DNA of 7,150 bases from Limnochordia bacterium (GCA_007132635.1 SLOG01000405.1:1-7150); one strand, 5' to 3'. Positions 1-5,970 are shown, counted from the first letter of the stretch. Translations and numbers: made by a program. The notes: a model not told the origin generated them from the letters alone.

Positions 1-2
1 CC

Positions 3-410
3 ATCTATGTTCTGATCGCCGGCACATACACGCCTGTGCTGGCGATTTCGCTGGATGGGGCTTGGAAGTGGGGTATGCTTACCGCGGTCTGGCTGCTTGC
101 CGCAGCTGGAATTGGAGTCAAGGCGTCTCCAATTCGTCTCGCTCGCTGGCTTTCGACTGCGTTTTACCTTGTTCTAGGCTGGTTTGCGGTTATCCCTTTG
201 CGACAGCTGGTTCAAGCGGTGCCGATACAAGCTGTCTTTCTGCTTATCGCGGGCGGCGCCGCTTATACTCTGGGCGGAATCATTTACGCCAAACGCTGGT
301 TTGACGGGCCGCGCAGCCGACTGGGTTACCACGGTGTCTTCCATATCTTTGTCATGGTCGGGACACTGCTCCACTTCCTTATGGTGTACGTCTACGTTCT
401 GCCCAACTAA
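3..410 (+). CDS. Hemolysin III / PAQR-family membrane protein, 3' part
   Basis: This is the C-terminal 135 residues of a polytopic inner-membrane protein of the hemolysin III (YqfA/PAQR-like) family; the start lies left of the window. The reading frame is open from base 3 and begins IYVLIAGTYTPVL, a sequence typical of the middle of this family. Several hydrophobic segments follow, and the C-terminus carries GYHGVFHIFVMVGTLLHF. Its histidines (HxxxH, then a third H about ten residues on) match the family's conserved, probably metal-binding, His cluster. Family members are about 210-220 residues, so roughly 80 are missing. The name comes from a Bacillus cereus protein; most bacterial members have no proven cytolytic role. 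It ends 13 bases from the convergent helicase stop, and I see no clear terminator hairpin between them. Confidence 0.88.
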   Translation: MYVLIAGTYTPVLAISLDGAWKWGMLTAVWLLAAAGIGVKASPIRLARWLSTAFYLVLGWFAVIPLRQLVQAVPIQAVFLLIAGGAAYTLGGIIYAKRWFDGPRSRLGYHGVFHIFVMVGTLLHFLMVYVYVLPN

Positions 411-423
411 GGGAGAAGCGGAG

Positions 424-1839
424 CTAACCGCGCCGCCCCTTGTTCCCGTAAGCACTTCGCTTCCCTGATGAACGGGCCCCGAATCCTTTCCGAGCTTTGG
501 GTCCCGTCCCTTTTGCCCGTTGGGGTCTTTCCGCCGTGATGGTTACCGGCGTTTTATTGGGTTCTTTTGTGAGGAGCCGCAGAGCGGCTGCTACGATGGT
601 TATGGAGTCTGTCTGATCCAGAAGCTCTTCTGCTATAGGTCGATACTCGTTGTTCAGTCTGTCTTCACCGACTGCGTTCTGAATACGCTCGACGGTGGCC
701 TGCTGCTGACCCACGAGGGCTTCGGTGATCGTTGGCATAGGCAGTCGCTTGATCGCTCGGCGCGTCAGACGCTCGATCAGGCGTATCTGACTCAACTCAC
801 GAGACGTGACGAATGAGATGGCGGTCCCTGTTCGACCGGCTCTACCTGTGCGGCCAATTCGGTGTACGTAGCTCTCCGGGTCCTGCGGAACGTCGAAATT
901 GTAAACGTGGGTTACGTCTGAGATGTCCAAGCCTCTAGCGGCAACATCCGTAGCCGTGAGGATTTCGATAGCTCCCGAACGAAACTGCTTCATGACACTG
1001 TCGCGTTGGGGTTGCGTTAGATCGCCGTGCAGGGCATCGGCCGAGTACCCGCGTGTGTTAAGGGCTTCGCACAGTTCGGCGGCGCGCCGCTTTGTACGCC
1101 CAAAGACAATGGCGCTGGCCGGGCCATGCATATCCAGCAGATTGCACAGGATGTCGAATTTTTTGTGTTCTGGCACTTCTACAAAGAACTGGTCAGTGTT
1201 TGCAGCGGTGACTTGTTTTGGAGCCACTCGGATAAGCTGGGGATCCCGCATAAACTTTTGCGCTAGTTCCTCAATGGGGCGAGGAATTGTGGCAGAGAAC
1301 AGCATGGTCTGTCTGTCTGTGGGGGTTTCTCGAAGAATAGCTGTGATATCCTCAATAAAGCCCATGTTAAGCATTTCGTCGGCTTCGTCCAGTACTACGG
1401 CGGTAAGAGTTCCGAGGCGCAGAGTGCGTCGTCTGACATGATCAAGAAGGCGTCCTGGTGTCCCAACGATGATCTCTGGGTGTTTCTTAAGGGCTCGGAT
1501 CTGCCTGACGATGTCCTGGCCGCCGTAAACTGGCAGTGAGCTGATACGGCAGAACTGCGCCAGTTTGTTGAGCTCTTCGGAGACTTGGATCGCCAACTCG
1601 CGAGTGGGCGTGACGACAAGCGCTTGGGTTGTGCCTCGATTCTCTTTGGCTCTTTCTATCAGCGGGATGCCAAAGGCAGCTGTTTTCCCCGTTCCTGTAG
1701 GTGCTTGGCCTATCACATCATGGCCTTGAAGTCCTAGCGTGATTGTCTGTTCTTGGATTGGTGTTGCTTCTTCAAACCCCAGCGCCTGAATAGCACGCTG
1801 CATAGGTTCGCTCAAACTAAACTCTGTAAATGCTTTCAA
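424..1839 (-). CDS. cshA: DEAD-box ATP-dependent RNA helicase, CshA-like
   Basis: This cytoplasmic helicase (471 residues) unwinds short RNA duplexes with ATP. CshA/DeaD proteins act in cold adaptation, ribosome assembly and mRNA decay. All core motifs are present: Q motif around F7-Q29, Walker A APTGTGKT (46-53), PTRELA (78-83), TPGR (127-130), DEAD (151-154), SAT (182-184), TDVAARGLD (297-305) and HRIGRTGR (326-333). The segment after the core (about 368-425, PTITEALVGQQQATVERI onward) resembles the dimerisation/C-terminal part of Firmicutes CshA. Residues 437-471 form a basic Gly/Lys/Arg-rich tail, probably for RNA binding. The start is TTG at 1839-1837, chosen because AAAGGAG lies 7 bases upstream and the N-terminus KAFTEFSLS is typical. 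The gene has a long, folded leader. The symbol is by family resemblance; deaD would be an equivalent label. Confidence 0.95.
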   Translation of the reverse strand: MKAFTEFSLSEPMQRAIQALGFEEATPIQEQTITLGLQGHDVIGQAPTGTGKTAAFGIPLIERAKENRGTTQALVVTPTRELAIQVSEELNKLAQFCRISSLPVYGGQDIVRQIRALKKHPEIIVGTPGRLLDHVRRRTLRLGTLTAVVLDEADEMLNMGFIEDITAILRETPTDRQTMLFSATIPRPIEELAQKFMRDPQLIRVAPKQVTAANTDQFFVEVPEHKKFDILCNLLDMHGPASAIVFGRTKRRAAELCEALNTRGYSADALHGDLTQPQRDSVMKQFRSGAIEILTATDVAARGLDISDVTHVYNFDVPQDPESYVHRIGRTGRAGRTGTAISFVTSRELSQIRLIERLTRRAIKRLPMPTITEALVGQQQATVERIQNAVGEDRLNNEYRPIAEELLDQTDSITIVAAALRLLTKEPNKTPVTITAERPQRAKGTGPKARKGFGARSSGKRSAYGNKGRRG

Positions 1840-1846
1840 AATAATT

Positions 1847-1853
1847 CTCCTTT
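1847..1853 (-). promoter_or_regulatory. Ribosome binding site of the helicase
   Basis: Read on the minus strand this is AAAGGAG, 7 bases before a TTG start. It decides the start, because there is no ATG nearby. A 5-bp GC hairpin ends 2 bases upstream of it. Confidence 0.8.
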
Positions 1854-1854
1854 C

Positions 1855-1972
1855 GCGGCTTTGTCGCCGCTTAATCGTTTTAGCCAGGTATACGCAGTGC
1901 CCTGCAGCACTCGATTAAAGAAGGGCAGATAGAACCAATCGTCTCCTTGCCTCTTCGTTAGCCCTTCTATCT
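1855..1972 (-). promoter_or_regulatory. Candidate structured 5' leader of the helicase mRNA
   Basis: Four perfect helices can be drawn in this stretch and they abut one another. They are E (GCGGC 1855-1859 with GCCGC 1866-1870), C (TTAATCG 1871-1877 with CGATTAA 1912-1918), D (AGTGC 1896-1900 with GCACT 1907-1911) and A (AGAAGGGC 1919-1926 with GCCCTTCT 1961-1968). A fifth, B (AGATAGAA 1927-1934 with TTCTATCT 1965-1972), overlaps the right arm of A and is mutually exclusive with it. On the minus strand hairpin E ends 2 bases before the helicase Shine-Dalgarno, which is why I assign the leader to that gene. DEAD-box helicase genes are often post-transcriptionally controlled, for example by cold, so a regulatory leader is plausible. 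I do not recognise a named riboswitch or Rfam motif. A plus-strand RNA cannot be excluded, since TTTTTT (1977-1982) follows helix B on that strand. Confidence 0.5.
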
Positions 1973-2022
1973 TGGGTTTTTTCGGCGAATACCTTCGCGT
2001 CACGCACATTTCTTCGTAAATA

Positions 2023-2031
2023 TGTTATGAT
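2023..2031 (+). promoter_or_regulatory. Candidate extended -10 promoter for the monooxygenase-kinase genes
   Basis: TGTTATGAT fits an extended -10 (TGn followed by TATGAT, 5 of 6 to TATAAT). The region about 17 bases upstream (CGCACA) matches the -35 consensus poorly, as is common for extended -10 promoters. Transcription would start near 2038. The leader would then open with a small inverted repeat, ACTGT (2040-2044) with ACAGT (2056-2060). This rests on sequence resemblance only. Confidence 0.4.
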
Positions 2032-2085
2032 AGAAATGCACTGTGGGCATACACTACAGTTTATCACATTGAGTGGAGGAAGAGT

Positions 2086-3039
2086 ATGCGTTTACCAGAA
2101 TTAAAAATTGGACATCTATCTGTGCCAATTCCCATAATACAGGGGGCTATGGCTGTAAAAGTGTCTACGGCTCGCTTGGCGGCAGCTGTTGCCAATGAGG
2201 GCGGTATTGGTGTAATAGCCGGCACGGGTATGACACTGGATGAACTCCGCCAGGAGATTAGGCAAGCTCGGGAATTGACCAAAGGAGTCATTGGTGTTAA
2301 CGTGCTTTTCGCAGTCAGTGAGTTTGCGGGACTAGTGAAGACTGCGTTGGCCGAGGGAATTGATCTAGTCATCTCTGGAGCTGGTTTCTCTCGCGACATG
2401 TTTGGTTGGGGAAAGGAATTCAACACGCCCATCGTACCCATCGTTTCGTCAGCAAAGTTGGCGGCTTTGGCCGAGAAATCAGGGGCCAGCGCTGTCGTGG
2501 TAGAAGGCAAGGAAGCCGGGGGTCATTTGGGAACGGATAGGCCGATGCGTGAGCTCGTTCCTGAGGTTCGCACAGCCGTAAAGATTCCGGTTATTGCGGC
2601 TGGCGGTATTGTGGATGGCCACGATATCAAAGAGGCTTTTAGTTTAGGCGCAGACGGGGTGCAGATGGGTACGCGGTTTGTTGCCAGTATGGAGTCAAAT
2701 GCCTCGGACGAGTTTAAGCAGCTGTATGTCAGAGCGCAAGACGAGGATGTAGTTCTGATAAAGAGCCCTGTCGGTCTTTTGGGCCGCGGGCTGAGAAACT
2801 CATTTTACGACTTGATCGCAGGAGACGAAGGCGTTCCCATTGAACAATGCTATGGCTGCCTAAAACGGTGCAACAGGAATTTCTGCATCATGGAAGCACT
2901 CAACAACGCGACAGTAGGTGGCTGTTTTGAGAGAGCATTGGTTTTCTCTGGCGAAAAAGTGGGGAAGATCCGCGAGATTTTGTCAGTTCACGATATCTTT
3001 CAAGACCTTCTCATGACGCTGGCAGCGGAGGACTCTTAA
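2086..3039 (+). CDS. Nitronate monooxygenase / FabK-like FMN-dependent oxidoreductase with C-terminal Cys motif
   Basis: This 317-residue cytoplasmic TIM-barrel flavoprotein belongs to the 2-nitropropane dioxygenase/FabK family (PF03060 type). It shows the family's N-terminal PIIQGAMAV (16-24), GGIGVIAG (39-46), GVNVLF (70-75) and ISGAGFSRD (96-104). It also has EGKEAGGHLG (140-149) with the presumed active-site His147, and the phosphate-binding segments IPVIAAGGI (167-175) and GADGVQMGTRF (188-198). After the barrel comes C255-x2-C258-x3-C262-x4-C267, with another Cys at 280. This tail is common in clostridial-type members and absent from classical FabK; it may bind a metal or Fe-S cluster. 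Substrates in the family are alkyl nitronates or enoyl-ACP. With no fatty-acid genes nearby I cannot decide, but the tail favours the nitronate monooxygenase-like group. The start is ATG after GGAGG (2075-2079). The kinase gene follows after 3 bases, so the two are probably co-transcribed. Confidence 0.88.
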   Translation: MRLPELKIGHLSVPIPIIQGAMAVKVSTARLAAAVANEGGIGVIAGTGMTLDELRQEIRQARELTKGVIGVNVLFAVSEFAGLVKTALAEGIDLVISGAGFSRDMFGWGKEFNTPIVPIVSSAKLAALAEKSGASAVVVEGKEAGGHLGTDRPMRELVPEVRTAVKIPVIAAGGIVDGHDIKEAFSLGADGVQMGTRFVASMESNASDEFKQLYVRAQDEDVVLIKSPVGLLGRGLRNSFYDLIAGDEGVPIEQCYGCLKRCNRNFCIMEALNNATVGGCFERALVFSGEKVGKIREILSVHDIFQDLLMTLAAEDS

Positions 3040-3042
3040 GCT

Positions 3043-3897
3043 GTGGATTGGACTGACGGGATCGCCGAGCGACACCCGGTACGCCATGGTGAACGAGAGC
3101 ATCCAAGGGTTTTCATGTTGGAGTACCACGATGGTCGTGCGCCGCTGATACTGAAAGTGAGCAAGACGGATGCGGCCGCAAAGCGGGAGGCTTTGGCGCT
3201 GCGGCTCCTGCACGAAGCGGGCGCTCCGGTTCCTCGTCTAATCAGCGATGAGTTCTCTGGGGTTTTGGTTTTGGAGCGGATAGCCGGGACTCCGCTGGGA
3301 ACGATCAAGGATTGGTCGAAACAGTCTGAGGTGAGCTTTTGGGCAGCTTGGAAGCAGCTGAAAGAAGCTTGGAGCAGGGTGCGGGGCGAATTGACCGCGT
3401 TCTCGGATTCCGTGGATGTTCATGAATACCGTGAGTCAGCGATGGGCCTAGTTTCCGAGATGGCTCGCATTCATCGGCGGCCTAGGCAAGTACGGGATAT
3501 TTGGGGCCAGATTGTGGAATTGGCTCTTTCTAGCAAGCAGTCTTGGGGCGGGCTGGATTACAATCCCTTTAATGTACTCCGGGACAGTACAGATACCCCG
3601 CCGAAGTTCTGGTTTGTGGATTTCGAATCCTTTGGTTGGGATTGGGACGAGAGGCGCCTCTGGCAGTTGACGACGCAGATCCGGAGTCCTGACGGAAGTC
3701 CTCAGTGGCGGCCGCTGCTGCGCGGCAGTTTTGGATTGGCCCCTGCAGAGGACGCCCACTACCTCGTGTTTGCCGCGTTTGCACTTCATCAGTTTTACGG
3801 AACACAGCTGACATGCGCGGAGTGTCGACGGTTTTTCGGCTCCCCGAACAGAAAGACCAGTTTGGCGACGCGGTGTTGGCGGCAGCTATGGCAGTAG
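3043..3897 (+). CDS. APH-family phosphotransferase (small-molecule kinase)
   Basis: This 284-residue cytoplasmic protein has the aminoglycoside phosphotransferase/choline kinase fold (APH, PF01636 type). The N-lobe shows LILKVSKTD with the ATP-binding Lys38, then Glu49 in KREALALRLL, the hinge region VLVLERIAG (74-82), and the C-lobe. The catalytic loop reads GLDYNPFNVL (170-179), giving Asp172 and Asn177, and VDFESFGWD (192-200) supplies the metal-binding Asp193. The usual HGD histidine is replaced by Leu171. Most members of this fold phosphorylate metabolites, so resistance should not be assumed. It starts with GTG, 11 bases after GGAGG (3027-3031), and sits 3 bases after the monooxygenase stop. 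The last 20 or so residues (after about 262) are rich in Arg, Trp and Cys and look unlike the rest. The stop lies just before a long palindrome, so the end may have been altered. Confidence 0.8.
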   Translation: MDWTDGIAERHPVRHGEREHPRVFMLEYHDGRAPLILKVSKTDAAAKREALALRLLHEAGAPVPRLISDEFSGVLVLERIAGTPLGTIKDWSKQSEVSFWAAWKQLKEAWSRVRGELTAFSDSVDVHEYRESAMGLVSEMARIHRRPRQVRDIWGQIVELALSSKQSWGGLDYNPFNVLRDSTDTPPKFWFVDFESFGWDWDERRLWQLTTQIRSPDGSPQWRPLLRGSFGLAPAEDAHYLVFAAFALHQFYGTQLTCAECRRFFGSPNRKTSLATRCWRQLWQ

Positions 3898-3904
3898 GCT
3901 ATGA

Positions 3905-4021
3905 AGGCGTTGATTTTCTCCGCTTTTCCACAGACGAGGGCATCATAGCACCTCGTTTACATGGTATTCAAGGTAAACGAGGTGAGCCGGCACTCGTCAA
4001 AATCGAGAAAATCAACAGCCT
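3905..4021. repeat. Long imperfect palindrome / hairpin element
   Basis: About 117 bases fold back on themselves in five collinear arms. From the outside in they are AGGC 3905-3908 with GCCT 4018-4021; GTTGATTTTCTC 3909-3920 with GAGAAAATCAAC 4005-4016 (12 perfect bp, one bulged A at 4017); TTTT 3924-3927 with AAAA 3999-4002; GACGAG 3933-3938 with CTCGTC 3993-3998; and CACCTCGTTTAC 3949-3960 with GTAAACGAGGTG 3973-3984 (12 perfect bp). The terminal loop is 12 bases. That is 38 base pairs in nested order, far beyond chance. No U-tract follows, so it is not a standard terminator. It fills most of the gap between kinase and DUF5069 genes and ends right before AGGAGG. Size and shape recall MITE/ERIC-type palindromic intergenic repeats, but the sequence is not one I know. 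A structured RNA of the operon is the alternative. Confidence 0.75.
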
Positions 4022-4038
4022 AGGAGGAACAGCAGAGC

Positions 4039-4065
4039 ATGATCGAAGGAGGTGAAACTAAATGA
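4039..4065 (+). CDS. Possible 8-codon leader peptide coupled to DUF5069 gene
   Basis: ATG at 4039 opens a tiny frame encoding MIEGGETK and stopping at 4063-4065. Its stop overlaps the next gene's start in an ATGA junction, the classic arrangement for translational coupling. AGGAGG (4022-4027) lies 11 bases upstream of the ATG. The Shine-Dalgarno of the DUF5069 gene lies inside this mini-ORF. A frame this short can arise by chance; the double Shine-Dalgarno and the overlap are what make it worth listing. Confidence 0.3.
   Translation: MIEGGETK
4046..4055 (+). promoter_or_regulatory. Near-perfect Shine-Dalgarno of the DUF5069 gene
   Basis: AAGGAGGTGA is a ten-base match to the complement of the 16S rRNA 3' end, with the GGAGG ending 9 bases before the ATG at 4062. 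It implies strong initiation. Confidence 0.85.
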
Positions 4066-4304
4066 GCTTCAAGCCTCGAGGAAGAGATGTCGTTATCGGT
4101 GACATTCCTTGGTTGGCGCGCATGATTGACAAAGCGAGAGCGAAGGCAGATGGGACCATTGATGACTATATCTACCCTTGTCCGGATGATCAGAAGCTAT
4201 TGGCAAAACTGAATATGTCCGGAGACGAGTTTCTGGATGTCATCAAGCAGAATCCTGCGGATGAAGACGTCATCTCAGCCGTCAAGGATCGGTACAGACG
4301 TTAG
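4062..4304 (+). CDS. DUF5069 family small protein
   Basis: This soluble protein of 80 residues has no signal peptide or membrane segment. I recognise the DUF5069 pattern: an aromatic-led WLARMIDKARAKADGT (17-32), then DDYIYPCPDDQKLL (34-47) with the family's Y-x-Y-P-C-P-x-D signature, and an acidic helical end with DEFLDVIK (55-62) and ADEDVISAVKDR. Family members are often longer at both ends, so this is a compact version. No biochemical function is established for the family as far as I know. The start is fixed by the AAGGAGGTGA site. It lies between the palindrome and the transporter operon. Read-through from the kinase operon is possible but would cross the hairpin. Confidence 0.75.
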   Translation: MSFKPRGRDVVIGDIPWLARMIDKARAKADGTIDDYIYPCPDDQKLLAKLNMSGDEFLDVIKQNPADEDVISAVKDRYRR

Positions 4305-4309
4305 CCGGT

Positions 4310-4326
4310 TGGTATAAGGCCTTATA
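4310..4326 (+). promoter_or_regulatory. Candidate extended -10 promoter overlapped by a 14-bp palindrome
   Basis: TATAAGGCCTTATA (4313-4326) is a perfect palindrome. Its left half, with the preceding TGG (4310-4312), reads TGGTATAAG, an extended -10 with 5 of 6 bases of TATAAT. I see no good -35. A promoter here would give a leader of about 20 bases for the solute-binding protein gene. A symmetric site over a -10 is a natural place for a dimeric repressor, which I infer but cannot name. Confidence 0.4.
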
Positions 4327-4347
4327 TTTCGCAGAGGAGGCAGCACA

Positions 4348-5970
4348 TTGAAAAAGATAGTTATATCGTGGCTCGTGTTATCGTTGTTCCTCTTTCCGTT
4401 AGCTCTTTCTGCAGCGGCTTCGGAGCCTATCCAGGGAGGTACGTTCCGCTATGGACTGACGGTCAATCCTCGTGGTATGTTCAACCCGATACTGGCGACG
4501 GAACAGTATGACACGATGATTAATGATGTGGTCTATGACCGGCTTCTCTATATCGACGAGAATTTGGAGCCACAGCCGCAGTTGGCTGAGCGATGGGAAA
4601 TCTCCGAAGACGGCCTTTCCATTACGTTTTATTTGAAACAGGGCGTTTTGTTCCATGACGGAGTCGAGATGACGGCTCGGGACGTGGAATACACGTACAA
4701 GACCATGCTTCACCCTCGCTATACGGGTGTCAGGTTTGGCAATTTCCGGGTGCTTGATGGTGCGGAAGAATATCGCGATGGCGAACGGGATGATGTTCCC
4801 GGTATCGAAGTGATTGACGATTACACAATTCGGTTTTCGACGAACCAACCGCATGCACCGCTGCTTGTTCAGTTTATCTATGGTATTCTTCCTTCCCACT
4901 TGTACCGGGACATTCCGATCGGGGAGTTGGAGCAGGCTGCAGCAAATCGCCATCCAATTGGCACCGGCCCCTTTGAGTTCGTGGAATTCCGGACTGACCG
5001 GCATGTGATGCTGGACGCCTTTGACGATTATCATGGTGGACGGCCTAACATTGACCAGTTGGTGTATCAACGGGTAGCTGATGATGCCATGCCGATCTAT
5101 CTGCGGCAGAACCGAGTAGATTTCGTTCCGATTCGTCCGGAGCAGTATCCGGAAGTAGCGAGAATGGACGACATCAACCTCTACATCTATGAGGCCCTGA
5201 GCTATTCTTACATTGCCTTTAATCTCCGGCAGGAGCGGCTGGCTGACACTGCGGTGCGTCAAGCTATGAAGGCCGGCTTTGACCGCGATACCTACGTGGA
5301 GATTATCATGGAAGGCTTCGCAATCAAGGCAAATGCACCGGTGCCGCAGGCTTCCTGGGCGTTCACCGGCGAAGGGATAAACTCGTATGAGTATGACCCC
5401 GAACTGGCAGCGCAGATGCTTGCCGACGCGGGTTGGGCGCCGGGTAGTGACGGTATTCTTGAGAAAGACGGTATGCGTCTGCAGTTGGATTTCCTAGTGC
5501 CCGAAGGGACACGCACGACTGAACAGATGGCGCTCCTGTTCCAACAGAATATGGGGGACTTGGGTATTCAAATCGACCTGACGTTTATGGAATTCACTGC
5601 AGCTGTGGATCGGGTTGACGCTCGCGAATTTGACCTGTTTACCATGGCTTGGGGTCTCGCTGTCGATCCCGATCCCTATCCGATTTGGCACTCGACATCA
5701 CCGTGGAATGATCCTGGATTCGAGCACGCTCGTTCTGACGAGTTGATCGAGCTGGGTCGTGCGACCATGGCACAGAGTGAACGAGCCGAGATCTACAGGG
5801 AATGGCAGCAGGTTATTAATCAAGAGCTTCCGTATATCTTCCTCAACTATGCAGTTGTCATCGGTGCAATGAACGAACGTGTCCAGGGCTATGACAGGGA
5901 CCCTGGCCCGCTTGGCCCGCTGGTCGGTCGGCACCTGCTTCGAGAGATCTGGCTGCCAGACGGGCAGTAG
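4348..5970 (+). CDS. ABC transporter solute-binding protein, family 5 (peptide/nickel type)
   Basis: This 540-residue extracytoplasmic receptor binds substrate and delivers it to the two permeases encoded downstream. The N-terminus has two lysines, a hydrophobic core (about 4-20) and a likely signal peptidase I site after A24 (AAA before SEP). There is no cysteine for lipid attachment. The mature part opens with QGGTFRYGL and carries the family 5 signature region LAERWEISEDGLSITFYLKQ onward to FHDGVEMTARDVEYTY (79-117). HPIGTGPFEF and the C-terminal region DPDPYPIWHS also fit the OppA/DppA/AppA fold. The ligand cannot be read from sequence; oligopeptides, dipeptides, oligosaccharides and nickel chelates all occur in this family. 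The start is TTG at 4348, 7 bases after GAGGAGG. A strong hairpin separates it from the permease gene, which fits higher expression of the binding protein. Confidence 0.93.
   Translation: MKKIVISWLVLSLFLFPLALSAAASEPIQGGTFRYGLTVNPRGMFNPILATEQYDTMINDVVYDRLLYIDENLEPQPQLAERWEISEDGLSITFYLKQGVLFHDGVEMTARDVEYTYKTMLHPRYTGVRFGNFRVLDGAEEYRDGERDDVPGIEVIDDYTIRFSTNQPHAPLLVQFIYGILPSHLYRDIPIGELEQAAANRHPIGTGPFEFVEFRTDRHVMLDAFDDYHGGRPNIDQLVYQRVADDAMPIYLRQNRVDFVPIRPEQYPEVARMDDINLYIYEALSYSYIAFNLRQERLADTAVRQAMKAGFDRDTYVEIIMEGFAIKANAPVPQASWAFTGEGINSYEYDPELAAQMLADAGWAPGSDGILEKDGMRLQLDFLVPEGTRTTEQMALLFQQNMGDLGIQIDLTFMEFTAAVDRVDAREFDLFTMAWGLAVDPDPYPIWHSTSPWNDPGFEHARSDELIELGRATMAQSERAEIYREWQQVINQELPYIFLNYAVVIGAMNERVQGYDRDPGPLGPLVGRHLLREIWLPDGQ

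Larger units (their letters stand above)
3813..4055 (+). other. Overlapping alternative-frame ORF, doubtful coding
   Basis: An ATG-started frame of 80 codons overlaps the last 85 bases of the kinase and runs through the long palindrome to a stop inside the next gene's Shine-Dalgarno. Its product (MRGVSTVFRLPEQ onward, with AVLAAAMAVGYEGVDFL) reads more like ordinary protein than the kinase's own tail in the same region. That would fit a frameshift of the kinase near 3815-3830. No Shine-Dalgarno precedes it and I recognise no family. Two thirds of it lies in sequence better explained as a hairpin. I list it so it can be tested, and think it more likely not a gene. Confidence 0.15.

Noticed and set aside
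411..423. Bidirectional terminator between the convergent hemolysin III and helicase genes
   Set aside because: The 13 bases and their flanks show no convincing hairpin with T-runs on either side.
923..1441. A 172-codon plus-strand frame inside the helicase gene
   Set aside because: The minus strand encodes intact helicase motifs here. The plus product is Ser/Arg-rich with no family resemblance.
1962..1982. Plus-strand terminator ending in TTTTTT (1977-1982)
   Set aside because: The only stem directly before the T-run is CCC with GGG, too weak. The helices in the area are better placed as a leader of the minus-strand gene.
2064..2510. Minus-strand frame covering the start of the monooxygenase gene
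   Set aside because: It is antisense to strongly conserved flavoprotein motifs and has no recognisable product.
3905..4021. Integron attC site as an explanation of the palindrome
   Set aside because: The arms begin GTT and end AAC, the reverse of the attC core order (RYYYAAC to GTTRRRY), and no integrase is present.
3905..4021. Rho-independent terminator as an explanation of the palindrome
   Set aside because: No T-run follows either the inner or the outer stem, and the stem is far longer and more interrupted than a terminator.
4399..5262. A 287-codon open frame on the minus strand opposite the solute-binding protein gene
   Set aside because: The plus-strand gene has clear family motifs across the whole stretch. 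The antisense product shows no recognisable family, and I saw no Shine-Dalgarno that would support it. It is a codon-bias shadow.
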